Shown here: piece by piece, positions 56,723-63,702 of the stretch | Position numbering within the stretch: the first letter of the stretch is position 1 | Layout: each line of letters opens with the position of its first letter | NCBI RefSeq assembly: GCF_002927635.1 | Contig: NZ_PRDS01000006.1 | Location: 152,511 to 216,510 of the forward strand | From: Albidovulum inexpectatum | GTDB lineage: Bacteria > Pseudomonadota > Alphaproteobacteria > Rhodobacterales > Rhodobacteraceae | Direction of reading: 5' to 3' | DNA: 64,000 nucleotides | The notes under the pieces: model-generated | Seen by the model: only the letters and a program-made list of their open reading frames with translations | The model's database searches: none | Told to the model about the DNA's origin: nothing | Program-made: the position numbers and the translations under genes

Positions 56723-57072
56723 CAGGCAAAGACACCCGCATCGACCGCGTCGATATAGTCCAGAACCTGATGCGCCTTGCCTTCCTGCACCAGCTGCATG
56801 GCGGTCCGGCCATCGAAGCCGGGCAGCGGCTCGGATCGATACCACGCATAGGCCAGAAGCGCCGAGCCGAAGCGCGGCTCGACCTTGTTCAGGATCTCGA
56901 CAAGCTCGCGCAGGCGGCGCTGCGTCTTGTCCGAGCCGATGCGGGATCGTCTTTGCAATGCGTCCTTGCCCAGGCCGACGGTCAGGGCGATTTCCTCGGT
57001 CGAGGTGCGCAGGACCGCGGCGATCTTGCGCGGCTCGAACCGACCGGCTTCGGCAAGGTTCGTGATGTGCAT
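56722..57072 (-). CDS. Xre/MbcA/ParS-type antitoxin partner of RES toxin
   Basis: A 116-residue antitoxin: N-terminal Xre-like HTH (EPRKIAAVLRTSTEEIALTV, GLGKDALQRRSRIGSDK) followed by the C-terminal MbcA/ParS toxin-binding domain (LVEILNKVEPRFGSALLAYA, WYRSEPLPGFDGRTAMQLVQ). The gene precedes the toxin gene and is coupled to it. Its promoter overlaps a palindrome, fitting autoregulation by the antitoxin or the pair. Confidence 0.87.
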   Translation of the reverse strand: MHITNLAEAGRFEPRKIAAVLRTSTEEIALTVGLGKDALQRRSRIGSDKTQRRLRELVEILNKVEPRFGSALLAYAWYRSEPLPGFDGRTAMQLVQEGKAHQVLDYIDAVDAGVFA

Positions 57073-57093
57073 GGCCCCGATCCTTCAGTAAAC

Positions 57094-57129
57094 TTGACGC
57101 GATATAGCGTCAAAATCACTGATCGTCAA
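57094..57129 (-). promoter_or_regulatory. Promoter with palindromic operator for the RES/Xre module
   Basis: On the minus strand a -35 box TTGACG (57124-57129) and a -10 box TATATC (57101-57106) are separated by exactly 17 bases, reading toward the antitoxin gene. A perfect palindrome TTGACGC-N6-GCGTCAA (57094-57113) covers the -10 box, so a bound repressor would block RNA polymerase. The antitoxin start at 57072 lies about 30 bases beyond. Confidence 0.8.
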
Positions 57130-57509
57130 GGGTTCGGGCTGAACACGCGCCCTGTGCCGGAAGGCAGAGGGCGCCCGTGGAACAGGCGTGACGCGCGTTT
57201 CTGCCCTGGCCCCGAACGGGTCGGGACACCCCCGCCATCCCGACCGCCCGCCGCCATCGGCGCGGCATCGGCCTCTTCCGGGGGGGCGCGCGCTTATTAC
57301 ATAACATTGCTTCTCGGCCAATTGGATCTGACCTGCCCCCGTGCCCTGCACCTCTGACCCGATCTGCGGCCGCACGCTGCCAGTGGCTCGGATTCCTTCC
57401 CCTGTGACAGATATGATGACCGTACGATTGTCGCCGCCATGGCATCTGCCAATGTCTGTCGCCACGCGGCCGCAACGGGCCGGGTCATGTCTCCTGCCGG
57501 CGCAATGGC
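57130..57509. other. Intergenic region without recognisable gene
   Basis: About 380 bases between the TA promoter and the end of the phosphoglycolate phosphatase gene. Both strands carry open frames, but none resembles a known family or has a convincing start and ribosome site. I see no repeat, terminator hairpin or tRNA here. Confidence 0.5.
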
Positions 57510-58162
57510 TCAGACTTCACGGCAGCATGTTGCGACCAGATCGGGCAGCCGGTCGAAGGAGTCAAAGGCCTCGGCATGGGGGATCGTCGCGATCGGGGAC
57601 TTGCGATAGCCTTCGGTGAACAGCAGGAAGCGTATCTGCGCGCGGCGCGCGGTTTCGGCGTCCACCTCGCTGTCGCCGACATAGATCGCGGGCCCCGGCG
57701 GAAGGGCGTCAAGCGCGGCGCGCAGCGGCGCGGGGTCGGGCTTGTGCACCGGCAGGCTGTCGCCACCCCAGACGGTCGCGAAGAACCGGTCCAACCCCAG
57801 ATGGGCCAGGACGGCCCGCGTGGGGCCGATCGGCTTGTTGGTGCAGACCCCAAGGCATGGCCCTGCGCGCGCAGCGCCTCCAGCGCCTCGGGCACGCCGG
57901 GATAGGGCACGGTCAGATGGACCGCATCCTCGTAGGCCGCGATGAAATCGGCCAGCATCCGGTCATGCGCGCTGTCGGGGATGCCGCGCGCGGCGCGCAT
58001 CCTCTGGACAAAGACGCTGGCGCCGTTGCCGATGAACTCGCGCGTCTGTTCCAGCGTGATCGGGGCCAGGCCCTCGGCCGCGAGCAAAGCGTTGGCAATG
58101 CCGTGGATGTCCGGCGCGCTGTCGATCAGCGTCCCGTCCAGATCAAAGACGATACGGGCCAT
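57510..58162 (-). pseudogene. gph: Phosphoglycolate phosphatase, frameshifted
   Basis: A HAD phosphatase split by a one-base shift. The N-terminal frame (from 58162) reads MARIVFDLDGTLIDSAPDIH and continues to ALRAQGHALG near 57850. The rest of the protein, starting CTNKPIGPTR-like and containing FFATVWGGDSLPVHKPDPA and AIYVGDSEVDAETARRAQIR, is in a different frame ending at 57510. Loss of one base in the ttggggtctgc stretch explains it. It may be a true inactivation or a sequencing error. The start touches the redoxin stop, so they form an operon. Confidence 0.85.
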
Positions 58163-58708
58163 TCAGGCGCCGTCCTTCCACTTGATCGAACAGCCCATCG
58201 AGGGGATCTGCTCGCGCGGTCCCTGTCCGGTTTCGGCCACCTGCTTCATGGCCTCGAAAAGATCGCGGCGCGCATCGGGCGGCGCGGCCTCCTTGCGCGA
58301 GGCATCCAGCCGGCCGCGATATTGCAGCTCCAGATCGGCGTTGAAGCCGAAGAAATCCGGCGTGCAGGCCGCGCCATAGGCGCGGGCGACCGACTGGTCC
58401 TCGTCATGCAGATAGGGAAAGGGGAATCCCCGCTCCTCGGCCATGCGCTTCATGTTGTCGAAACTGTCGTCGGGATAGGCGGTCGCGTCGTTCGAGCAGA
58501 TCGCCGCCACGCCGATGCCCAGTTCCTGCAGGTCGCGCGCATCGCGGATGATGCGGTCCAGAACCACCAGCACATAGGGGCAGTGATTGCAGATGAACAT
58601 GACCAGGGTGCCGCGCGGCCCGGCGATATCCGCCAGGCTGTAGGTCCTGCCGTCGGTCGCGGGCAGGGTGAAATCGGGCGCCTTCCAGCCGAAATCGCAT
58701 ACGGGGGG
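58163..58708 (-). pseudogene. Redoxin/thioredoxin-like protein, 5'-truncated
   Basis: An AhpC/redoxin-type protein: PPVCDFGWKAPDFTLPATDG, LADIAGPRGTLVMFICNHCP (CNHC at the active site), YGAACTPDFFGFNADLELQY, and a C-terminal MGCSIKWK. Similarity runs right up to the C-run at 58703-58709 and then meets an in-frame stop with no start codon; the few N-terminal residues and the promoter are missing. An internal ATG at 58600 would remove the first strand. The gene precedes gph on the same strand. It was probably cut when accessory DNA joined here. Confidence 0.75.
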
Positions 58709-58711
58709 GTG

Positions 58712-58943
58712 TTACAGCCAAGTCTTGTCTCCGGTCCTGATTGACACCGCGCAAAGCGCACGCCGAACGGCATCGATGCTGTCTGCGTGCGAAAAGCAGT
58801 CCACGACGAGATCCGCCTTGGAAAAGTCCTGATCATCGGTATAGGGCCCGGGCGACACGATGCAAGCCATCCCTGCGGCCCTGGCCGCCAGCAGGCCGTT
58901 GCGGCTGTCCTCGAACGCAAGACAGGCGCCCGGCGGCGATGCT
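58712..58943 (-). pseudogene. HAD hydrolase (CbbY/beta-phosphoglucomutase type), C-terminal fragment
   Basis: About 75 residues of a CbbY-like HAD phosphatase: CLAFEDSRNGLLAARAAGM (motif IV), then VSPGPYTDDQDFSKADLVVD, up to a stop beside the truncated redoxin. The N-terminal motif I and cap domain are absent. Upstream sequence turns into the IS6-type remnant, so this is a fragment. Confidence 0.75.
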
Positions 58944-58990
58944 GTCAGACGAATGCGAACCAGTCTCCACAAGGGCAGCATCGCTGTCCC

Positions 58991-59753
58991 TTATTCGGCG
59001 CAGAGACCGCGCCACTCGGCGAGAGCGGTGGTACCGTTGGCCTTGAAGTGCAGTCTGCTGGAAAGGTCTCGGTCCTGATTGAAGTGGTTCGAGACTGTGG
59101 CGTGAACGGCCGCGAACACTTGCAGACTTCGCATCAGCCGAAAGCGCTGCATGGCCCTCTCTCGTCGTCGGAATGGCAGGTGCTAATTCTCTGCGCGGTT
59201 GTTCGCCCATAGCCCCGTTTCCTGGCGGTGGCCAGCGCCAATTTCCCTCAAGGTAGCACCATAGGAATTGAGCCTGTCGGTCACGATCACTTCGGGGCGG
59301 CCATGCTTGCGCATTGCTTTTCTTAGGAATTTCAGCGCGGCCTTCTTGTCACGCGTCTTGGTGACGAGGCTTTCCAGAACCTCGCCCTCGTGATCCACGG
59401 CCCGCCACAGGTAATGGCCTTCGCCGCCCACCTTCACGAACATCTCGTCGAGCTGCCACCCCCAGCGGCTCGATCGCATGCCCTCGATCCGCCGCTTGCG
59501 GATCTCGGCGGCGAACAGTGGCCCGAACCGGCGCGACCGGCAGCGCCCCGTCTCATGGCTGGCCTCGGCGCCGCGCTCATGAAGCAGGCCCCCGACGCTC
59601 CGGGGCGAGCGCGGAAACCGGGACATTCAACATCACCGCCGGCCGGATGATCTCGGGGCTGGTCCTGAAATGGCGAAACGGGGATCATTTTTTCATCGCC
59701 AGACGTCACCGAACGCCTCGCCCAGCCTTGGGCCAGGTTCCTTTGACAGAGCC
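58991..59753 (-). pseudogene. IS6-family transposase/element, multiply broken
   Basis: The outer end at 59741-59753 reads GGCTCTGTCAAAG on the minus strand, like IS6-family inverted repeats; no matching end is recognised near 58990. The transposase pieces are PFRHFRTSPEIIRPAVMLNV, then (after a one-base insertion) LLHERG, FAAEIRKRRIEGMRSSRWGW, QLDEMFVKVGGEGHYLWRAV, DHEGEVLESLVTKTRDKKAA and VIVTDRLNSYGATLREIGA. An in-frame amber codon follows RAEN (59183-59185), after which HLPFRRRERAMQRFRLMRSL continues to a stop at 58991. Another stop lies beside a putative start near 59690. The element cannot make active transposase. Confidence 0.82.
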
Positions 59754-59756
59754 CCC

Positions 59757-60785
59757 TCACGGCTTTCTCCTGATATTCCTTCTGCGCCGTTCCCTGAGCG
59801 GGTGCTCGTGCGGCAGGGCGCATAGGAAGCCGAGGCCCTTGGTCCAGTTGAGGAATTGGGTGAAGCTGTCGACCTGGTCGTCGTTGCGGCCGCGGGGGAA
59901 GGCTTGGAGCTCGCGGCGGAAGGCGGCCAGCCAGGGGGCCTCGCGGGGCAGGCAGACCTTGCCCTCCTCGACGGGCGCGCAGGCGGCGGCGAAGCGGATT
60001 TCCTTGTCCCGGTCAGGCGTGATGCGGACAAAGCGCCGGTCTCGCCCGGCCCGGGCGAGTTCGTCAAGGAGCGGCCTGCCGGTCGCGGCGACCTCGATGA
60101 GGATCCTGCCCGGCGCCCAGTGATTGACCAAGGCCAGCACCCGCGCCCGGAGGTCCGGGTAGTCGAGCTGCCCCCGCCAGACGTCGAGCAGGTGCCAGTG
60201 CGGGTGCAGGTAGCCCCAGATGGTGGAGGCCGACCAGTCGGAGCGGGGATCGGCGGACATGCCCGTGTCCCAGCTTTGCACGATGAGCTGGTAGCGGACC
60301 CGCGGCAGAACCTCATTGTAGCTTCCGAACCATTCCCAGCGGAGCGGCGAGCCCTCGGGGGCGACCGGGTTCTGCTGGTAGTGGCAGTTGAAGACGGCGC
60401 TGCCCATCTCCCGGCGCATCCGCTAGAGCGTTTCGCGGTCGAGCCGCTCGGGGAAGAGCAGATCGCCGGGGCGGCGTTCGGGGAACTGGCCCCGACCGAT
60501 GGGAATGCGCTCGTGGGTCTCGGCGATGGCCGGCAGGTTGAGGTGCCGATAGGTGCCCTTCTCGATGTGGTAGCCTGGCGGGTCCATCTCGTGCAGCCTC
60601 TGCGCCACCATCACCACGCGCCCCTCGGCCGGGTTGTCGAAGCGCGAGAGCAGTGTGCCCTCGATGAAGTCCTGCGCGCGGATGAGCTCGGCCGCGGAGG
60701 TGGCGGCGGCGGCCTTCATCAGATCGTTGATTATGATGTGATCGGCGCCATGCCCGATTACCGCGCCCCCGATCCCGACCGCCTT
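59757..60785 (-). pseudogene. Phage terminase large subunit remnant with in-frame stop
   Basis: Two consecutive pieces in one frame. The upstream piece (60426-60785) has AVIGHGADHIIINDLMKAAA and RFDNPAEGRVVMVAQRLHEM, the back half of a terminase ATPase. A TAG at 60423-60425 interrupts the coding. The downstream piece resumes MRREMGSAVFNCHYQQNPVA and carries the nuclease motifs LIVQSWDTGMSADPRSDW and NDDQVDSFTQFLNW. The first part including Walker A is missing. It is a dead prophage or GTA-like packaging gene fragment; no other phage genes are adjacent. Confidence 0.85.
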
Positions 60786-60884
60786 GCGGGTGTCAGGTGG
60801 TTTGACAATGGCGGGAACCGTTGTGCTTTCGCAACATCTCGCCATAAAAGTGATGCTGATGTGTTATCTGAGGCACCTTTACTG

Positions 60885-60954
60885 TTGCATCATTTAAGAT
60901 GATAACGATATATCATCGTCATCATCTTACTGGAAGTATCATCTTACTGGAAGT
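60885..60954 (+). promoter_or_regulatory. Promoter and repeat-rich operator of the three-gene operon
   Basis: A -35-like TTGCAT (60885-60890) and a -10-like ATATAT (60908-60913) are 17 bases apart. AAGATGAT (60896-60903) and its complement ATCATCTT (60921-60928) bracket the -10. The unit ATCATCTTACTGGAAGT occurs twice in tandem (60921-60937 and 60938-60954), ending just before the ATG at 60958. This dense symmetry suggests autoregulation by the HTH protein of the operon. Confidence 0.6.
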
Positions 60955-60957
60955 GCC

Positions 60958-61224
60958 ATGCAGCTTTCGCGCCATGCCAAAAAACGACTTTCACAGCGGT
61001 GCCTGCCGAAGAACGTGCTGAGAACGATCTTCGAATACGGCTCCGAACGACATTCGAAAGGCGCCATTAGCCTCACGCTCGACAGAGAGGCGATCGAGCT
61101 TGCGGCGGACGGCGATCGCCGTGTCGTGCAGAAGCTCGAGCCTTTTTGCGGCGCCTTTCTGATCGTCAGCGACGGTGAGAAAGTTATCACTGCCGCTCGG
61201 CGCACCCGTCGATTTCGCCATTAA
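60958..61224 (+). CDS. DUF4258-like small basic protein (candidate toxin)
   Basis: An 88-residue basic protein starting MQLSRHAKKRLSQRCLPKNV, the RHAxxRxxxR helix typical of DUF4258, followed by FEYGSERHSKGAISLTLDRE and a beta-strand pair FLIVSDGEKVITAARRTRR at the end. DUF4258 proteins resemble small RelE/HicA-like folds and often sit in toxin-antitoxin-like pairs. The tandem repeat supplies TGGAAG before the start. The next gene starts 30 bases downstream, so this is the first of three genes likely transcribed together. Confidence 0.7.
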   Translation: MQLSRHAKKRLSQRCLPKNVLRTIFEYGSERHSKGAISLTLDREAIELAADGDRRVVQKLEPFCGAFLIVSDGEKVITAARRTRRFRH

Positions 61225-61254
61225 TTCAACCATCCAGAACCGGAGTTCAGACCC

Positions 61255-62043
61255 TTGGAGCAAGATCTGACAATCGCTCGAACCCTGCTTCCCGAACTGG
61301 TCCGCACCGCGGGCAAGGATTTTCAGCGCCAACACACCCTGCGCCTGGACGAGGACGGTCGCATCAGCGTTCAATACGCTCCGTTTGATCACGTAACCCG
61401 CTCGGCGCGCCTGGTCGTTGTCGGCATCACGCCGGGTCTTGCGCAGGCGGTCAACGCGGTGAATGCCGCTGTTGCCGCGCGGGATGCTGGGCTTCCGCTG
61501 GAAGAAGTCCTCGAGAAGGCCAAAATGACCGCCAGCTTCAGTGGCGGAGCAACGCGGAAAAACCTGGTGGCGATGCTGGACGCCATCGGCGTGGCGCGCC
61601 ACTTCGGGCTGACAACGACCGCGAATCTGTTCAGGCCCGGATCGCGCGATGTTCACTTTACCTCGGCCCTGCGTTACCCGGTCTTCGTGGATGGCAGGAA
61701 TTACAATGGCTCGCCGGATATGCTGAAAACGCCCATGCTCCGGCGGATGGTTGAAACCTGGCTGGCCGAGGAGGCCCGGCTGCTGCCGAACGCCCTGTGG
61801 CTTCCTCTCGGGCCGAAAGCGCAAAGCGCCGTCATGCATCTGGTCCGGTTAGGCTTGCTCCGCGACGCTCAGGTGCTGGCCGGAATGCCACATCCCAGCG
61901 GGGCGAATGCAGAACGTGTGGCGATCTTCCTCGGCCGCAAACGTCCCGAGGAGGCCTCGCGGCAAACATCACCCGCGCCCCTGCTCGAGGCCTTTGCCAG
62001 GCTCTCGAAACAGGTGTCCACGATCAAAGGAGACCGCGCATGA
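61255..62043 (+). CDS. Uracil-DNA-glycosylase-like domain protein
   Basis: A 262-residue protein read from TTG at 61255 (GGAG nine bases before). Two short motifs recall the uracil-DNA glycosylase superfamily: LVVVGITPGLAQAVNAVN (motif 1 position, GxxPG) and GMPHPSGANAERVAIFLG near the C-terminus (motif 3, HPSG). Between them are FSGGATRKNLVAMLDAIGV, TTTANLFRPGSRD and WLPLGPKAQSAVMHLVRLG. Catalytic identity is uncertain. Its stop overlaps the third gene by four bases (ATGA), showing tight coupling. Confidence 0.6.
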   Translation: MEQDLTIARTLLPELVRTAGKDFQRQHTLRLDEDGRISVQYAPFDHVTRSARLVVVGITPGLAQAVNAVNAAVAARDAGLPLEEVLEKAKMTASFSGGATRKNLVAMLDAIGVARHFGLTTTANLFRPGSRDVHFTSALRYPVFVDGRNYNGSPDMLKTPMLRRMVETWLAEEARLLPNALWLPLGPKAQSAVMHLVRLGLLRDAQVLAGMPHPSGANAERVAIFLGRKRPEEASRQTSPAPLLEAFARLSKQVSTIKGDRA

Positions 62044-62972
62044 ACAAGACCGGAGAAATCCCCTACAGCTGGGACGTGATCGAAGAACAGATCCGCGACG
62101 CGATCTTCAGCCAGGCGAGCATCCTCGAGGCCTTCGGGCCACGAGATGACGGGCGCACCGTGCGTGCCTATCTCGGCCTGGAGGGAGAAGGTTTCGTCGG
62201 TGTTCAGGATCTGACGAGCGAGGACCTCGCCGCGATCGACATAACGCGGCACGAACTGCACTATCACGCGCGCGTCGCGTACGATTACGCCTATCAATGC
62301 CGACCACAGGACCGCTACACCGTGCTGTCCACATGGCACGAGGTCGACGGCCTTCTGCAGGGCTTTCCCGAGACGGACGCGGAAGGCGAACCATCGCCAT
62401 TCTGTACGCTCAACGACTTCCCGCTGCGGCGGATGCTAGAAACTTTCTTCGCCCGCTTTGCGCTGTTCGATGACGACCTGCGGTGGGACGTGAGCATTCG
62501 ACAACTTTCGCTGCTCGCGAACATGACCGTTCCCGCCGTGCGCACCTCGCTCAGCAAGGAAGGCTTCAAGCTGGAAAAAAGCCGGGGACATGAGCGCTCA
62601 CGGCTCGACGGAACGGGCTTCAAGCTTGCGAATGCCGACGCCAGGCTCTGGCTTTCGCGGCGTCGCGGCTTTATCCCGCAACTTGGCGAAGAAACGGAGG
62701 ACAACGACCGGAAAGTGGCCCAGGTGCTGTCTGACCCAGACCTGACGTTTCCGGAGGCCCTGTCGAGAGTCCTCGAACTGCGGGGCCTCGACGTTCCCAC
62801 GCTCGCCGCGAATGCCGGCGCGGACAAGGAATGGCTCGAGGGGCTTAAGGACGGCCGCCGCATTGCACCGCGCATTGACCCCCTGCGGTCCCTCGCCAGA
62901 ACGCTCCGGGTTCCCGAACCGGATTTTGCCGCCGCCGCCATCAAGTACATCCTCGCCATGGAGGCCGGCTGA
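62040..62972 (+). CDS. Two-HTH DNA-binding protein of the three-gene operon
   Basis: A 310-residue soluble protein. The N-terminal about 140 residues, from GEIPYSWDVIEEQIRDAIFS, have no recognised domain. A first HTH-like segment lies near residues 158-180 (IRQLSLLANMTVPAVRTSLS), and a C-terminal XRE-like segment starts TFPEALSRVLELRGLDVPTL and continues AANAGADKEWLEGLKDGRR. It overlaps the upstream gene (ATGA). It is a likely regulator or DNA-recognition partner for the operon. No close functional family is recognised. Confidence 0.6.
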   Translation: MNKTGEIPYSWDVIEEQIRDAIFSQASILEAFGPRDDGRTVRAYLGLEGEGFVGVQDLTSEDLAAIDITRHELHYHARVAYDYAYQCRPQDRYTVLSTWHEVDGLLQGFPETDAEGEPSPFCTLNDFPLRRMLETFFARFALFDDDLRWDVSIRQLSLLANMTVPAVRTSLSKEGFKLEKSRGHERSRLDGTGFKLANADARLWLSRRRGFIPQLGEETEDNDRKVAQVLSDPDLTFPEALSRVLELRGLDVPTLAANAGADKEWLEGLKDGRRIAPRIDPLRSLARTLRVPEPDFAAAAIKYILAMEAG

Positions 62973-63160
62973 TGTGCTTTCAATAGCACCTGTCCCCAGG
63001 ACCGGCCGACGTTATGGATCCCTGACGCACACTGCCGCGCCGCGCAGTCTGCCCCCGGGCTTCGCCAAGGAGATAGCCCGGCGGGCGGCGGGTGCGGCGG
63101 TGGAACGGCATGACCCGCGTCGTCAATATGGCCGACAACGGCTTCGCCAAGAGCGGCCAG
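62973..63160. other. Intergenic stretch ending at the second IS3 element
   Basis: Some 190 bases with no supported gene. A short open frame starting MTRVVNMADNGFAKSGQ runs into a stop formed by the IS3 left end at 63161, so it might be the front of a gene cut by that insertion, but it is too short to identify. Confidence 0.4.
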
Positions 63161-63226
63161 TGACCTGCCCCCCGTAAAATCCCTCACCGTGATGTAGAGT
63201 CTGCTCACCCTTGAAGGAGCAGACAT

Positions 63227-63496
63227 TTGCGAAAGAGCCGTTTCACCGAGGCCCAAATCATCGGGATGATCAAGGAACAGGAGGCAGGTGTGCCGACGGC
63301 CGAGGTGTGCCGTAGGCATGGCCTCAGCCCGGCGACGTTTTACAAATTCAAGTCCAGATATGGCGGCATGGAGGTGTCCGACGTCGCCAAGCTGCGGACA
63401 CTTGAGGACGAGAACGCCAAGCTCAAACGCCTGCTGGCCGACGCCATGCTGGACAATGACAATATCGTGTTGAAGGACTTGCTGGGAAAGAACTGA
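63227..63496 (+). CDS. IS3-family transposase OrfA
   Basis: An 89-residue OrfA read from TTG at 63227, close behind [29 protein letters not shown], then [21 protein letters not shown] leucine-zipper-like helix follows ([20 protein letters not shown]). This belongs to a different IS3 branch from the element at 54023. Confidence 0.88.
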   Translation: MRKSRFTEAQIIGMIKEQEAGVPTAEVCRRHGLSPATFYKFKSRYGGMEVSDVAKLRTLEDENAKLKRLLADAMLDNDNIVLKDLLGKN

Positions 63497-63702
63497 CGAC
63501 GCCAACCGAACGGCGGGGTGCGGCGCTCAGGGCGATGCGGGATCATGACATCTCGCAACGCCGAGCGTGCAGGCTCGTTGGTGTCGATCCCAAAACTGCC
63601 AGGCGCGAACGCCCGCCCGACAATCCTGAGATCAGGAAGGAGATGAAGGCCGTCGCTGCCAAGCGGCGCAGGTTCGGCTATCGGCGGATCGGCGTGATGA
63701 AC
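63490..63702 (+). pseudogene. IS3-family transposase OrfB, truncated N-terminal part
   Basis: In the -1 frame relative to OrfA: MRDHDISQRRACRLVGVDPK, then ERPPDNPEIRKEMKAVAAKR and RRFGYRRIGVM. The DDE core is absent, because the homology stops at about 63700 where the IS110-type element begins; a TGA follows at 63703. Confidence 0.82.

Larger units (their letters stand above)
63161..63702 (+). mobile_element. IS3-family element, left part, interrupted by IS110-type element
   Basis: The left end TGACCTGCCCCCCGTAAAAT at 63161 is a typical IS3-family terminus. orfA is complete, and orfB breaks off after FGYRRIGVM at about 63700, where unrelated sequence leading to an IS110-type transposase begins. 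The remainder of the IS3 element is not in the window. Confidence 0.82.

Noticed and set aside
57085..57475. Two minus-strand frames of about 120 codons between the TA promoter and gph
   Set aside because: They start without ribosome sites, overlap each other and the TA promoter, and have Arg/Gly-rich, low-complexity translations.
59518..60123. Plus-strand 200-codon frame over the IS6 and terminase remnants
   Set aside because: It spans the junction between two unrelated minus-strand remnants and so cannot be one ancestral gene.
63108..63163. Short frame MTRVVNMADNGFAKSGQ before the second IS3 element
   Set aside because: Too short to identify; its stop is supplied by the IS end. It is noted in the intergenic entry as a possible interrupted gene only.
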